A stretch of 64,000 nt of DNA from Acidobacteriota bacterium (lineage in GTDB: Bacteria > Acidobacteriota > Terriglobia > Bryobacterales > Bryobacteraceae), in assembly GCA_018268935.1 (NCBI GenBank), contig JAFDVS010000032.1, positions 81,987-145,986 on the forward strand. Direction: 5' to 3'. Every line of letters starts with the position of its first letter. Within the stretch, counting starts at the first letter, position 1. This document shows, piece by piece, positions 17,362 through 27,019 of this stretch. The translations under genes were made by a program, and so were the position numbers. The notes under the pieces are model-generated. The model was not told the DNA's origin and ran no database searches. It was given only the letters and a program-made list of their open reading frames with translations.

Positions 17362-18525
17362 ATGCAACGTTTGGGAATCGACCCCTTCTCCGGCCAGGCC
17401 ATTGAAATTCGCTTTGACACTGTCCTTTCCGGCGTAGACCCGCTCATCGCCAAACCCGAGGGCCCACTCCCCTTCATCGCGCCAGGCTTCATCGATCTAC
17501 AGGTGAATGGCTTCGCCGGCGCCGATTACTGCACTCCTACCTGCCCGCTCGAAGAAATTGACCGTTCGCTGAATGTCCAATTCGCCACCGGAGTCACCCG
17601 CATCCTCCCCACCGTCATCACGGGCGGAGAGCCCGAAATCATTGGCTCCATGCGCAATCTCGCCAACGCCAAAGAGCAGCTTCCCCACGGCCACGCCATG
17701 GAAGGCTTCCACGTCGAAGGTCCCCACATCTCCCCGGAAGACGGACCTCGCGGCGCTCATCCCGTTCAGCACGTGCGCCCGCCCGACATCAACGAATTCC
17801 ATCGCTGGCAGGAGGCTGCCCGAGGCTATATCCGTCTCGTCACCGTCTCTCCCGAATGGCCCGGCACTCCGCAATACATTGAGGCCCTCGTGAAGGCAGG
17901 AGTCATTGTCGCCATCGGCCACACCAAAGCCGACTCCCAGCAGATTGCCGATGCCGTCGCCGCAGGCGCCACCAAATCCACACACCTCGGCAATGGCGCG
18001 CACTTCATTCTGCCTCGCCATCCCAACTACATCTGGGACCAACTCGCCAACGACAAACTCTCCGCCGGCTTCATCTGCGATGGCTTCCATCTCTCGCCGA
18101 CCTTCGTCAAGTGCGCCATCCGCGCCAAAGGCCTCGAGCGTTCCGTCCTCGTCACCGACGCCGTTGCCCCCGCCGAATGCACACCCGGCTTCTACCGGCT
18201 CGGTGAAGTCGATGTCGAACTCCTGCCTGAAGGCCGCGTCGTAATGAAGGGCGGCACACGCTTGGCCGGCTCGGCTCTTCGTATGGACACCGCCATCGGC
18301 AACACGATCCGCTTCGCTGGCATCTCGCTCGCCGACGCGCTCACCATGGCCTCCCGCAACCCCGCCCGCGTCGGCCGCATCGCCAATCGCCAGCGCGGCC
18401 TCCAGACCGGCGAAAAAGCCGACCTCGTCGAGTTCACCTACGACGAAGCCGCCTCCAAAATCCGAGTCCTAAAAACCTGGCTCTCCGGCGAACTCGTCTA
18501 CTCCGCAGATCAGCCAAAATCCTAA
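17362..18525 (+). CDS. nagA: N-acetylglucosamine-6-phosphate deacetylase
   Basis: 387 residues from ATG 17362; GAGAGGA lies at about 17339-17345, and a TTG at 17347 is too close to it. The amidohydrolase metal site is visible: APGFIDLQVNGFAGADY near residue 45, HVEGPHISP near 120, AIGHTKADSQQ near 190, STHLGNGA near 212 and LVTDAVAPAECTPGFY near 265. It removes acetate from GlcNAc-6-P to give GlcN-6-P in amino-sugar catabolism and cell-wall recycling. No nagB or transporter is adjacent. Confidence 0.93.
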   Translation: MQRLGIDPFSGQAIEIRFDTVLSGVDPLIAKPEGPLPFIAPGFIDLQVNGFAGADYCTPTCPLEEIDRSLNVQFATGVTRILPTVITGGEPEIIGSMRNLANAKEQLPHGHAMEGFHVEGPHISPEDGPRGAHPVQHVRPPDINEFHRWQEAARGYIRLVTVSPEWPGTPQYIEALVKAGVIVAIGHTKADSQQIADAVAAGATKSTHLGNGAHFILPRHPNYIWDQLANDKLSAGFICDGFHLSPTFVKCAIRAKGLERSVLVTDAVAPAECTPGFYRLGEVDVELLPEGRVVMKGGTRLAGSALRMDTAIGNTIRFAGISLADALTMASRNPARVGRIANRQRGLQTGEKADLVEFTYDEAASKIRVLKTWLSGELVYSADQPKS

Positions 18526-18551
18526 GCCCCAAACTCAACGTGAAATGTGGT

Positions 18552-18592
18552 GCAGGCCATCGCAGGATGTGGCCTGCATCGGCCGCAGGCCG
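18552..18592. repeat. twin-hairpin REP-like element, copy 2
   Basis: GCAGGCCA (18552-18559) pairs with TGGCCTGC (18570-18577), followed by CGGCC-GCA-GGCCG (18580-18592). The copy at 33300-33340 is almost identical over about 45 bases, including the loop. It sits between nagA and the DUF1080 gene. Confidence 0.75.
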
Positions 18593-18654
18593 CCGCCACG
18601 GCCTCTACTCCCTTCCCAAGGAGACACAATCACGATCATGCTATCCTCCCAATC

Positions 18655-19251
18655 GTGCTCCTGCTTCTCGCACTCCTCGCCATCCCGCTCTCCGCCCAAA
18701 CCTGGCAATCCCTGTTTGATGGCAAAGCCCTCGCCCCATGGCGTCAGACTCCATTCGCTCGCGAGGGCACAGCGCGTGTCGAAAACGGCAACCTCATCCT
18801 GGCGCCAGGAGCCCCGCTCACCGGCGTCACCCACCCCAATCCCCCCTTCCAGCAAAACTACGAAATCCGTTTCGAAGCCCAGCGAAAACAAGGTGGCGAT
18901 TTCTTCGCCTCCCTCACCTTCCCCATCGGCGATGCCTTCTGCACCTGGGTCACTGGCGGATGGGGAGGCGACATCATCGGCATCTCCAGCATCGATGGCT
19001 GGGACGCCTCCGACAACGAGACCCGTTCCTATTACAACTTCGATTCCGGCCGCTGGTATTCCTTCCGCCTCCAGGTCACGGCCACTCACATCCGTGCCTG
19101 GATCAATGAAGAGCAAGTCATCCACGTCGCCATCGCCGGCCGTACCCTCTCCCTCCGGCCCGGCGAAATCAAGCTCTCCACTCCCCTCGGCTTTGCTTCC
19201 TACAACACCGAAGGTTGGATACGGAAGATCGAATGGCGGCCGTTGAAATAG
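18655..19251 (+). CDS. exported DUF1080 / 3-keto-disaccharide hydrolase-like protein
   Basis: 198 residues from GTG 18655. The open frame reaches further upstream, but that part covers the repeat element and has no signal sequence, whereas from 18655 a clean signal peptide (LLLLALLAIPLSAQ) appears. The mature protein starts WQSLFDGKALAPW, the standard DUF1080 opening, and continues as a concanavalin-like beta-sandwich (VENGNLILAPG, FEAQRKQGGDFFASLTF, INEEQVIHVAIAG). The fold occurs in 3-keto-disaccharide hydrolases and carbohydrate-binding proteins; the exact substrate is not visible. Confidence 0.8.
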   Translation: MLLLLALLAIPLSAQTWQSLFDGKALAPWRQTPFAREGTARVENGNLILAPGAPLTGVTHPNPPFQQNYEIRFEAQRKQGGDFFASLTFPIGDAFCTWVTGGWGGDIIGISSIDGWDASDNETRSYYNFDSGRWYSFRLQVTATHIRAWINEEQVIHVAIAGRTLSLRPGEIKLSTPLGFASYNTEGWIRKIEWRPLK

Positions 19252-19375
19252 TCCCTCCCGTGAGCCGCGCACCAGCCGCGGACTGGTACTAATCCACCCC
19301 TTTCGCATATTCCCCGAACCGCCGCTTTCTGCTACCATACTCCCTCTAGTCCGCCTTGATTCGGAGGAATCTTTC

Positions 19376-22300
19376 ATGAGATTGCAATCATGGATCACGC
19401 TCGGCGTGTGTCTGCTCCTGCCCTCTTCCCATCTTCTGGCTCAAGCGAATTGCGCCAGCACCCTTTCCCTTAACACCACTTCCTACACCCAGGATTTCAA
19501 CGCCCTGGTCAACACGGGCTCCGCTGCCCTCATCACTCTCCCCACCGGCTGGAACGTCGGCTATAACGTCAACGCCACCACCTTCCTCATCGGAGTCTCC
19601 ACTAAGGTCAATTACGTTTCCGGTACCGGCTCCAGCACTACCGGCGACTTCTATAGCTTCGGAGCCGCGGCCAGCACCGATCGCGCCTTCGGCTCCCTCG
19701 CCAGCGGCAACGCGCAAATGGGCAGCGTCGCCCAATACTTCTGCTTCACCAACAACAGCGGCAGCACGGTCAATTCCCTCCGCATCGCCTACCGCGGCGA
19801 ACAATGGCGCAATGGCGGCAACGCGAATTCCCAAAAGCTGGAGTTCGCCTACTCCATCAATGGCGGCTCGTCCTTCACCGCGTACAGCGCGCTCGATTTC
19901 ACCAGCCTTGTGAACACCACCACGGCCGCAGCCATCGACGGTAACACCAACTCCACCAGCCTCGATCAAATAATTACAGGCCTCAACGTACCCACCGGCA
20001 CGACCATCGTCCTGCGCTGGTTTGACCGCGATGATTCCGGCAACGACCACGGTCTCGCCGTCGACGATCTCACCGTTACCCTCAACCCCAGCACCACCCC
20101 GGTTCTCACCATCAGCGACGTCACCCTTTCCGAAGGAAACTCCGGTTTCACCAACTTCATCTTCAACGTCAATCTCAGCATCCCTGCTCCCAGCCCCGTC
20201 ACCTTCGATATTGCAGCCGCGGCCAATACCGCCCTCGCCAACGTCGACTTCGCCCCCAACACCCTCACCGGCCAAACCATCGCCCAGGGCGCCTCGAATT
20301 ATCAATTCACCGTCCAGGTCATCGGTGACACCGACTTCGAGCCCAACGAAACATTCTTCGTCAACGTCACCAACGTTGTTGGCGCCACCGTCGGAGACGC
20401 ACAAGGGCAGGGAACCATCACCAATGACGATTCCGCCCCCTACTCCTGCACCCGCACGCACTTCATCAGCCAGGTGCAGGGCGCCGGAGCCACCAGTCCC
20501 GTCGCCAATCAATCGGTCACCGTCGAAGGCATCGTCACCGCCAACAAGTTCAACGGCTTCTTCGTCCAGGAGCGCGACGCCAACGCCGATGCGAACCCCC
20601 TTACCTCCGAAGGCATCTTCGTCTTCACCGGCAACGCCAACGGACCCGCTGCAGGAACCCTCGTCTGCGTCACCGGCGCCGTCATCGAGTTCACCACTTC
20701 CTTTGGCAGCCTGACCGAGTTCGCTTCCGGCGCGACTGTCGCCACCGGCAGCACCGGCAATCCGCTCCCCACACCCGTTGTGCTCACCTCATCTTTCCCC
20801 GCACCTGGCGGCGCACTCGATCAGCTCGAACGCTACGAGGGCATGCGCATCACGGCTCCCAGTTTCACCGCCGCTTCCGGCACCCTCGAATCCTCCGGCT
20901 TCGACAACGCCACGTTCTACGCCGTTGTCACCGGCGCGACTCGCCCCTTCCGCGAACCCGGCATCCAAGCGCCACTCCCCGTTCCCTCCGGGTCCGCCAA
21001 AACCATTCCGCCCATCCCGCGCTATGACGCCAATAGCGAGGTCCTCCGAGTCGATCTGCGCGGCCAGAATCAACTCAACGGCGTAGCCGTCACCGCCGGC
21101 CAGACCATCACCAACCTTTCCGGTGTCCTCGATTTCTCCGGCGTTGGCTATGAAATCCTCCAGGATGCGAGCGCCACTCCCGTCATCAACGGCGCCTCTA
21201 CTTTCACCGCGGTCCAGGTCCCGCAAGCCAACCAGATCACCATCGGCCAGATGTCGCTCGAGTTCTACACCGGCAGCGCCACACAGCAAGCCAAAGCCAT
21301 CCGCGTCGTGCGCGACGTCCTCCGCTACCCCGACGTCATCGGCGTAAGCGAAGTGAACACCCTTACTTCACTCCAGAACCTGGCCACGGCCATCAACACC
21401 CAGCAGGCCGGGCTGAACTACGTGGCCTACCTCGGAGACACCACCAGTACGCAGGACACCGGTTTCCTCGTGAAAACGGCGCGCATCACCGTCATCGGCA
21501 CGCCCACCCAGGTCCTCGCCTCTGACACCTTCATCGATCCCACCAACAACGCACCCGACCTGATTCACGATCGCCCACCCTTCGTTCTCAAAGGCCGCGC
21601 GCTCACGCCCAATGGCGGCAATTTCGATTTCACCGCCATCGTTCTCCACCTCCGCTCCCTCATCGGCGTCGATGATGACACCGTCAACGGCTTCAGCACC
21701 GAAGGCAATCGCGTCCGCACCAAGCGCCGCGCCGGCGCTGAGTCCATCGCCAACTACCTCCAAGCCCAGCAACTCGCCAACCCCAACGAACGCTTCATCG
21801 TCGTTGGTGATTACAACGCCTACGAGTTCAGTGACGGCTACGTCGACATCCTCGGCACGCTCACCGGCAACCCCACACCCGACCCTCAGGTTGTCCTTGC
21901 CTCCGGCGATCTCGTTACGCCAAACTTCATCGACCTCGTCACCACCAACAAGATCAGCGCCTCCGAACGTTTCTCCTACATCTTCGGCGGCAGCAAGCAA
22001 GTACTCGATCACATCCTTGTTTCCCAAACCTTCGGAGCCTTTGTCACCAGCCTCCAGTACGGACGCACCAACACCGAATTCCCCGAGGCTTTCCGCTCCG
22101 ATACCTCACGCCCGGAGCGCGTTGCCGATCACGACCCCGTGCTCGCCTTCATCACGCTGCCCGACAATCCGCTCAACGATGTCACCGGAGTGACCCGCGT
22201 CGCCAGCACTGGCCTCGTTCTCTCCGGCGGCTTATACACCGGCTTTCTCCGCCTCACCAACCTGAGCGGCGCCACGCTCACCGGCCCGCTCCACGTCCTG

Positions 22301-22483
22301 TTCGACACGCTGCCCGCGGGAGTCACCGTCGCCAATGCCAACGGTACATTCACCGGAAAGCCCTATTTGTCCACTCCAGGCCCCATCGCCAACGGAGCCA
22401 CCGTCAACATCCAGGTCCGCTACCTCAATCCGGGCAACGTCCTCATCCAGCCCACCTATCGTGTTCTCCAAGGGAGTTTCTAA
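19376..22483 (+). CDS. very large secreted nuclease-like protein (Calx-beta plus EEP domain)
   Basis: 1035 residues with a signal peptide ending LLAQ. Residues 30-240 form a beta-rich region ending in a DDLTV strand typical of LTD/jelly-roll modules. Residues 243-345 are a Calx-beta repeat (TISDVTLSEGNSG..GTITNDD). Residues 350-620 resemble the OB-fold region of ExeM-type extracellular nucleases (SVTVEGIVTANKFNGFFVQE). Residues 630-925 are an endonuclease/exonuclease/phosphatase domain with VIGVSEVN, VVGDYNAYEF, LDHILVS and VADHDPVLA. The last 100 residues form a CARDB/DUF11-like sandwich. A role in extracellular nucleic-acid degradation is likely. The PEP-CTERM gene follows 3 bases later. 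Confidence 0.85.
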   Translation: MRLQSWITLGVCLLLPSSHLLAQANCASTLSLNTTSYTQDFNALVNTGSAALITLPTGWNVGYNVNATTFLIGVSTKVNYVSGTGSSTTGDFYSFGAAASTDRAFGSLASGNAQMGSVAQYFCFTNNSGSTVNSLRIAYRGEQWRNGGNANSQKLEFAYSINGGSSFTAYSALDFTSLVNTTTAAAIDGNTNSTSLDQIITGLNVPTGTTIVLRWFDRDDSGNDHGLAVDDLTVTLNPSTTPVLTISDVTLSEGNSGFTNFIFNVNLSIPAPSPVTFDIAAAANTALANVDFAPNTLTGQTIAQGASNYQFTVQVIGDTDFEPNETFFVNVTNVVGATVGDAQGQGTITNDDSAPYSCTRTHFISQVQGAGATSPVANQSVTVEGIVTANKFNGFFVQERDANADANPLTSEGIFVFTGNANGPAAGTLVCVTGAVIEFTTSFGSLTEFASGATVATGSTGNPLPTPVVLTSSFPAPGGALDQLERYEGMRITAPSFTAASGTLESSGFDNATFYAVVTGATRPFREPGIQAPLPVPSGSAKTIPPIPRYDANSEVLRVDLRGQNQLNGVAVTAGQTITNLSGVLDFSGVGYEILQDASATPVINGASTFTAVQVPQANQITIGQMSLEFYTGSATQQAKAIRVVRDVLRYPDVIGVSEVNTLTSLQNLATAINTQQAGLNYVAYLGDTTSTQDTGFLVKTARITVIGTPTQVLASDTFIDPTNNAPDLIHDRPPFVLKGRALTPNGGNFDFTAIVLHLRSLIGVDDDTVNGFSTEGNRVRTKRRAGAESIANYLQAQQLANPNERFIVVGDYNAYEFSDGYVDILGTLTGNPTPDPQVVLASGDLVTPNFIDLVTTNKISASERFSYIFGGSKQVLDHILVSQTFGAFVTSLQYGRTNTEFPEAFRSDTSRPERVADHDPVLAFITLPDNPLNDVTGVTRVASTGLVLSGGLYTGFLRLTNLSGATLTGPLHVLFDTLPAGVTVANANGTFTGKPYLSTPGPIANGATVNIQVRYLNPGNVLIQPTYRVLQGSF

Positions 22484-22486
22484 AAA

Positions 22487-23056
22487 ATGATCCGCACCAT
22501 CCTCGCTCTATTCACGCTCACTGCCGCGCTTAGCGCCGCTCCAGTCGGATACCGCGTCTTCGTCGACACCTCCGCCTTCGCCGGCCTCGACGGCCAGGCT
22601 GAATTTCAATTCAACCCCGGCGGTGCCCCCGACGCAGCCACAGCAACACTCTCCGCGCTCGCGGGCGTCGCATCCTTCAGCGAAAACTCCCGCGCCGGCG
22701 ATGTCACCGGCGCCGATCCCTGGGTCTTCCAAAACACCGCGGCCCTCAACATGCTCGTTCTCAATCTCCAGGGCCTGACCAGTAACTTTTCTTTTCAAAT
22801 CGTCTTCTCCGGCGACGCCATCGACAATCCCGTCTCCTTCGACGGCACGGCCTTTGCCCTCACCATGCGCGATTCCAGCGGTGTCGCTCTCGGCGGATTC
22901 AGTGAGCCCACGCTCTGGCTCGATCTCACCGGGGGCGTCTTCACCACATTCATTCAGGATCAGCAAATCGAACTCGCCGATATCCCCGAGCCATCCACAA
23001 TCGGTCTGCTGCTCTCCGGCGCGCTGTTCATCGCCTTGCGCCGGCGCGCCGCCTGA
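22487..23056 (+). CDS. PEP-CTERM sorting-domain protein
   Basis: 189 residues. A signal peptide (ending LSAAP) is followed by a beta-rich body, and the last 25 residues are a classic PEP-CTERM tail: IPEPSTIGLLLSGALF, then RRRAA. Exosortase cleaves such tails during transfer to the surface or exopolysaccharide; no exosortase gene is in this window. It lies 3 bases after the nuclease gene and overlaps the peroxiredoxin start by one base (TGATG), so all three are probably co-transcribed. Confidence 0.9.
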   Translation: MIRTILALFTLTAALSAAPVGYRVFVDTSAFAGLDGQAEFQFNPGGAPDAATATLSALAGVASFSENSRAGDVTGADPWVFQNTAALNMLVLNLQGLTSNFSFQIVFSGDAIDNPVSFDGTAFALTMRDSSGVALGGFSEPTLWLDLTGGVFTTFIQDQQIELADIPEPSTIGLLLSGALFIALRRRAA

Positions 23057-23493
23057 TGCTCTCCTGGCTCATCTCTGATCCGCTCTCCGTCGGCAGCGAG
23101 GCTCCCGGCTTCTCGCTGCCCGACGACCAGGGCAACACCGTTTCCCTCCGCTCCCTCCGCGGCCGCAACGTCGTTCTCGTCTGGTATCCCGGCGACGACA
23201 CCTCCGTCTGCCGCAAGCAGCTTTGTGAATTCCGTGACCTCTGGCCGAAGCTCCACAACACCGTCGTCTACGGAGTGAATCCCCAAAGCGCCGAAAGCCA
23301 CGCCAAATTCCGCGCCAAATTCGCGTTCCCCTTTCCGCTCCTCATCGACAAAGGCCAGAAGGTCGGTCAACTCTACAACACCCACGGCATCGTCGCCAAA
23401 CGCACCGTCTACTTAATCGGACCCGACGGCATCATCCGCTACGCCAAGCGTGGCAAACCGGACCCGGCCGAAGTCCTCGCCACAGCCATCTAA
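23056..23493 (+). CDS. peroxiredoxin (AhpC/TSA, Bcp-like)
   Basis: 145 residues. APGFSLPDDQGNTVSLRSLRG and VLVWYPGDDTSVCRKQLCEF show the thioredoxin fold with a peroxidatic Cys followed five residues later by a possible resolving Cys, as in BCP-type enzymes. The usual TPGC is here DTSVC. It reduces peroxides in the cytosol. It has no signal peptide although it is cotranscribed with exported-protein genes. It ends 1 base short of the convergent permease gene. Confidence 0.88.
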   Translation: MLSWLISDPLSVGSEAPGFSLPDDQGNTVSLRSLRGRNVVLVWYPGDDTSVCRKQLCEFRDLWPKLHNTVVYGVNPQSAESHAKFRAKFAFPFPLLIDKGQKVGQLYNTHGIVAKRTVYLIGPDGIIRYAKRGKPDPAEVLATAI

Positions 23494-23494
23494 A

Positions 23495-26111
23495 TCATTC
23501 ACACCGCAAAGTCTGTGCCGGATCCGCCTTCATCGCCCGTAACGCCGGGCTCAATCCCGCCACCAACGCCACTGCCAGCAACGCACAAGGCGCAACCACC
23601 CAAGACACCGTATCCATTCCCCCAATCCCGTAAAGAAAGCTGTTCAACCCGCGGCTCAGCGGCCAGCACAGCAGAACCCCCACGCCAATCCCAACCCCCG
23701 CCAATCGTCCCGCTTGCCCCAACACCAGTCCGCCCACCGACGCCCCGCGCGCCCCCCGGCGCCAGCCGGATCCCAAACTCCCTCAGCCGCAATCCCACCG
23801 CATACGAAATCACGCCATACAATCCCAAACACGCCAGTGACACCGATGCCAATCCAAACAACGACACCAATCCCGTAGTCAGCCTTCGCGTCTGCAAACT
23901 CCGCCCCATCCATTCCCCCATCGTCAGGATGTCGTACACCGGTTGATCGGGATTCTCGGCGTGAATCTCTCCCACAATCGCCTTCACGAAGTTCGACGCA
24001 GCACCCGCGGTCCGCACCACCAACGCCCCCCGGTCCTGCGCCCGCTGTGTCTCCGGCCAATAAGCCTGCGCCCGCGCATCCAACTCCATGTTGTCGTTCC
24101 GCACATGCCCCACTACGCCGATAATCTCGCTCCACGGCAGATCGTTCTTCTGCCCTGGTGCGGCGCTTCGCCGGAAGCGCTTCCCTATAGGGTCTTCGCT
24201 GCCAAACACCCGTTGCGCCAACGCCGCGTCAATCAATCCAACCGGCGCAGTATCGCCCCGATCCCCATCCGTGAAATTTCGTCCGCGCAACACAGGAATT
24301 CCCATTGCCCCAAAGTAGCCCGCCGTGGCAGATCGCCAGTCTACCATCACAAACACATCCCGGCCTTCGAACTCCACTCCGCCCGTTTGCGCCAGCCCAC
24401 TCATCGGCAGACGGTTCACAAACCCCGCTTCCCGCACACCCGGAATGCTCTTGATCCGCGCCGCCAGCCGCCGGTAGTAATCCGCCACTGCGGCGTCATC
24501 CTTGTACTTCGCCCGCGACACCGCCAGGTGCATGGTCAAGGTATCCGCCGAAAAGCCTGGATTCACCTCCAGCAGCGCGCCCAGACTCCGCGCGAACAGC
24601 AGCCCTCCAAACACCAGCAGCACCGCCATCGCCACTTGCCCGATCACCAGCGCATCGCGCACTCTGCTGCCTGCCGCCACGCTCCGGGAATGTTGTTGCA
24701 ACCCCACCAGCAACCCCTTGCTCGCCACCTGTGCCGGCAACACGCTCGCCGCAATCACCACACCCAAACTGCACAACACCGCAAACGCCAGCGCCTGTCC
24801 ATGCAGCCCAATCGCCCCAATCTGCGGAAACGACGCCGGCAACATCGCAATCAACATTTGCAAAAACACATAACCCACGCCGATCCCGCCCAAGCCACCC
24901 AGCAATCCAATGGGAATCGCTTCGGCCAGCATCTGCCGCTGCAGCCGTGCCCGCGATGCGCCCAACGCCGCCCGCACCGTGATTTCCTTCGCCCGCCCAT
25001 TCGCCCGTGCAATCAGCAGCACCGCCAGATTCATGCAGCCAATCGCCAGCAAACAACCCACGGCGCCACTCAGCACAATCAGAATGTCTCGTACCCCCGC
25101 CGCTTGATATCGCCCTAGCGGCTCTACTAGTCCCCCGATCCATTCGTTCCCTGCTCGATAGGCATCCGGAAACTCCTCAGCCAGTCTGCGCATCACTCCA
25201 TCCAGTTCCTGTTGCGCCTGCTCAATCGTCGCTCCTCGCTTCAATCGCCCTGTGCACAGATTCCCGTAATTAAATCCATGCCCAAACTCGTACCCGGGCA
25301 AATACAACGGAGCCCAGATTTCGAACGTCGCATCCGGATACTGAAACGTCTCCGGCATCACCCCCACCACTTCATGCATCACGCCATTCAATGGAATCCT
25401 TCTCCCCACCACTCCGCGATCCGCTCCGAATCGCCGCACCCACAGCCGGTGGCTCAACAACACCACCTTCCCGTCCCCTAACTCCTCCTCTTTGGTGAAC
25501 CCGCGCCCCAGCAACGGCTGCACGCCCAGCACCCGCGTCACGTTGTGCGTGAACCGCGCCCCCTGCAGCCTCTCCGGTGTCCCGTCTCCCGTCAGATTGA
25601 AGTTCGCCACCTGGCGCGTGAACGCCACATCCTCCATACTCGACAACGTTTCTTTCCAGTGCTTCCACAACATCGGATTCGCCCGGAAGGTCTCCCGCTT
25701 TGTCTGCGACGCTGTCGGCGAAATCGCCACCACCCGCTCCGGCTCCGCATACGGCAGAGGGGCCAGCAGCACCGCATACACCACGCTGAAAATCGCCGCC
25801 CCCATCCCCGTGCCCAGCGCCAGAGTCGAACACACCGTCAATGTCCACAGCGGAGTCTTCTTCAACAGCCGCAATCCAAACCGCACATCGTCCATCAGCC
25901 GATCCACGCCCGCCCATCCCCATGCCTCGTGCACGTCCTCCTCCGTCTGCGTCACATTCCCAAAACTAGCCCGAGCCATCCGTTCCGCCTCGTCCGCATC
26001 GAAACCCGCCTCCCGCAGCCGTTCCCGTTCCAGCACCACATGCGATTCCAACTCCGCCCGCAAATCCGCCTCATCCCCCCGCCAACGCCGCCAACGCCGG
26101 TGAATCCGCAT
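23495..26111 (-). CDS. ADOP-family ABC permease (FtsX/MacB type), frameshifted near the C-terminus
   Basis: About 871 residues if corrected. A cytosolic prefix (1-50, with the ELESHVVLERERLREAG block) precedes two MacB-PCD plus FtsX units (about 85-500 and 520-870), the layout of Acidobacterial duplicated orphan permeases. The main frame degenerates into Gly/Val-rich sequence after GIRLAPGG. The true end (LVLGQAGRLAG..KADPAQTLRCE, stop at 23495) is in another frame. Removing one C from the C6 run at 23752-23757 restores GIRLAPGARGASVGGLVLGQ. It is encoded 50 bases after padR. Its transport substrate is unknown and no ATPase gene is nearby. Confidence 0.85.
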
Positions 26112-26161
26112 ACAAATCGCCCCGTTGTCCTATCTGTGTTCCGCTGTGTTCATCTGTGGCT

Positions 26162-26491
26162 TCATTCTGCTGGCCGCATCACGCGAGCCATCGCCTTCAC
26201 AAACAATTTCCACTTCGATTCCTCGAGCGCCAGTTGCCGCTTTCCCGCCGCCGTCAACCGGTAAAACTTCGCCCTCTGGTTGTTCGTCGTAATCCCCCAC
26301 TCCGAAACAATCCACCCCTCGCGTTGCAGCCGGTGCAGTGCCGGATACAAACTCCCGTGTTCCACCTGCAGCAGTTCATCCGACTTCGCCCGGATCGCCT
26401 GCCCGATCCCATGCCCGTGCTGCGCTCCCCATTGCAGCGTCCGCAAAATCAGCAGGTCCAACGTCCCTTGCAATACTTCGAGCTTGTCCAT
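26162..26491 (-). CDS. PadR-family transcriptional regulator
   Basis: 109 residues. LEVLQGTLDLLILRTLQWGAQHGHGI, then EHGSLYPALHRLQREGWI and KFYRLTAAGKRQL are PadR winged-helix signatures. It is followed by the ADOP permease gene, the standard pairing in Acidobacteriota, and probably represses it. A perfect dyad overlaps the bases just before its ATG, which suggests autoregulation. Confidence 0.95.
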   Translation of the reverse strand: MDKLEVLQGTLDLLILRTLQWGAQHGHGIGQAIRAKSDELLQVEHGSLYPALHRLQREGWIVSEWGITTNNQRAKFYRLTAAGKRQLALEESKWKLFVKAMARVMRPAE

Positions 26492-26553
26492 GTAGTAGAC
26501 AGACTACCACCAGGAGTGGCAGATTGTCTACCTCTTCTAAAGACCCGTGTCAA
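26492..26553 (-). promoter_or_regulatory. padR promoter with palindromic operator
   Basis: On the - strand a perfect -35 TTGACA (26553-26548) is followed after 17 bases by TAGACA (26530-26525). Downstream, touching the start codon, is the dyad GTAGT-N6-ACTAC at 26492-26507. A further GTAGACA at the -10 mirrors TGTCTAC inside the dyad. A PadR bound here would block its own promoter, which diverges from the Nudix gene. Confidence 0.65.
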
Positions 26554-26563
26554 ACTAGACCCA

Positions 26564-27019
26564 ATGCCCAAACCAAGCGCCGGCATCCTTCTCTTCCGCC
26601 GCACTCCGCAACTCGAAGTCTTCCTCATCCACCCCGGAGGCCCCTACCTCGCTCGCAAAGATCTTGGAGCCTGGTCCATCCCCAAGGGCGAATACGATCC
26701 CCCCGAACAACCCCTCGACGCCGCCATCCGCGAGTTCACCGAAGAAACCGGGTTCCCCATCCAGGGCCCTTTTATCCCTCTCCCCGAAATCCGCCAGGCC
26801 GGAGGAAAGTTCGTCAAAGCCTGGGCCGTCGAAGGTGACTGTGACCCCGCCCAACTCCACAGCAACACCTTCACCCTCGAATGGCCGCCCCGTTCCGGCA
26901 GAATCCGCGAGTACCCCGAAGTCGATCGCGGCGGCTGGTTCTCCCTGGAACTAGCCGCCGCGAAAATCAACCCTGCGCAAGCCGTCTGGCTCACTCAGCT
27001 ACCGGCCCTGCTTATTTGA
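26564..27019 (+). CDS. Nudix hydrolase
   Basis: 151 residues from ATG 26564; the frame extends upstream across padR but that is a shadow. The Nudix box is complete: G(x5)E(x7)REFTEETGF at about residues 41-64. The start PSAGILLFRR and the segment HPGGPYLARKDLGAWSIPKG fit the NUDIX subgroup acting on small nucleoside diphosphate derivatives. The substrate is not predictable. It overlaps the convergent FG-GAP gene by 8 bases. Confidence 0.92.
   Translation: MPKPSAGILLFRRTPQLEVFLIHPGGPYLARKDLGAWSIPKGEYDPPEQPLDAAIREFTEETGFPIQGPFIPLPEIRQAGGKFVKAWAVEGDCDPAQLHSNTFTLEWPPRSGRIREYPEVDRGGWFSLELAAAKINPAQAVWLTQLPALLI

Noticed and set aside
18547..18654. N-terminal extension of the DUF1080 gene
   Set aside because: It covers a REP-like element and has no signal sequence; the GTG at 18655 gives a clean signal peptide.
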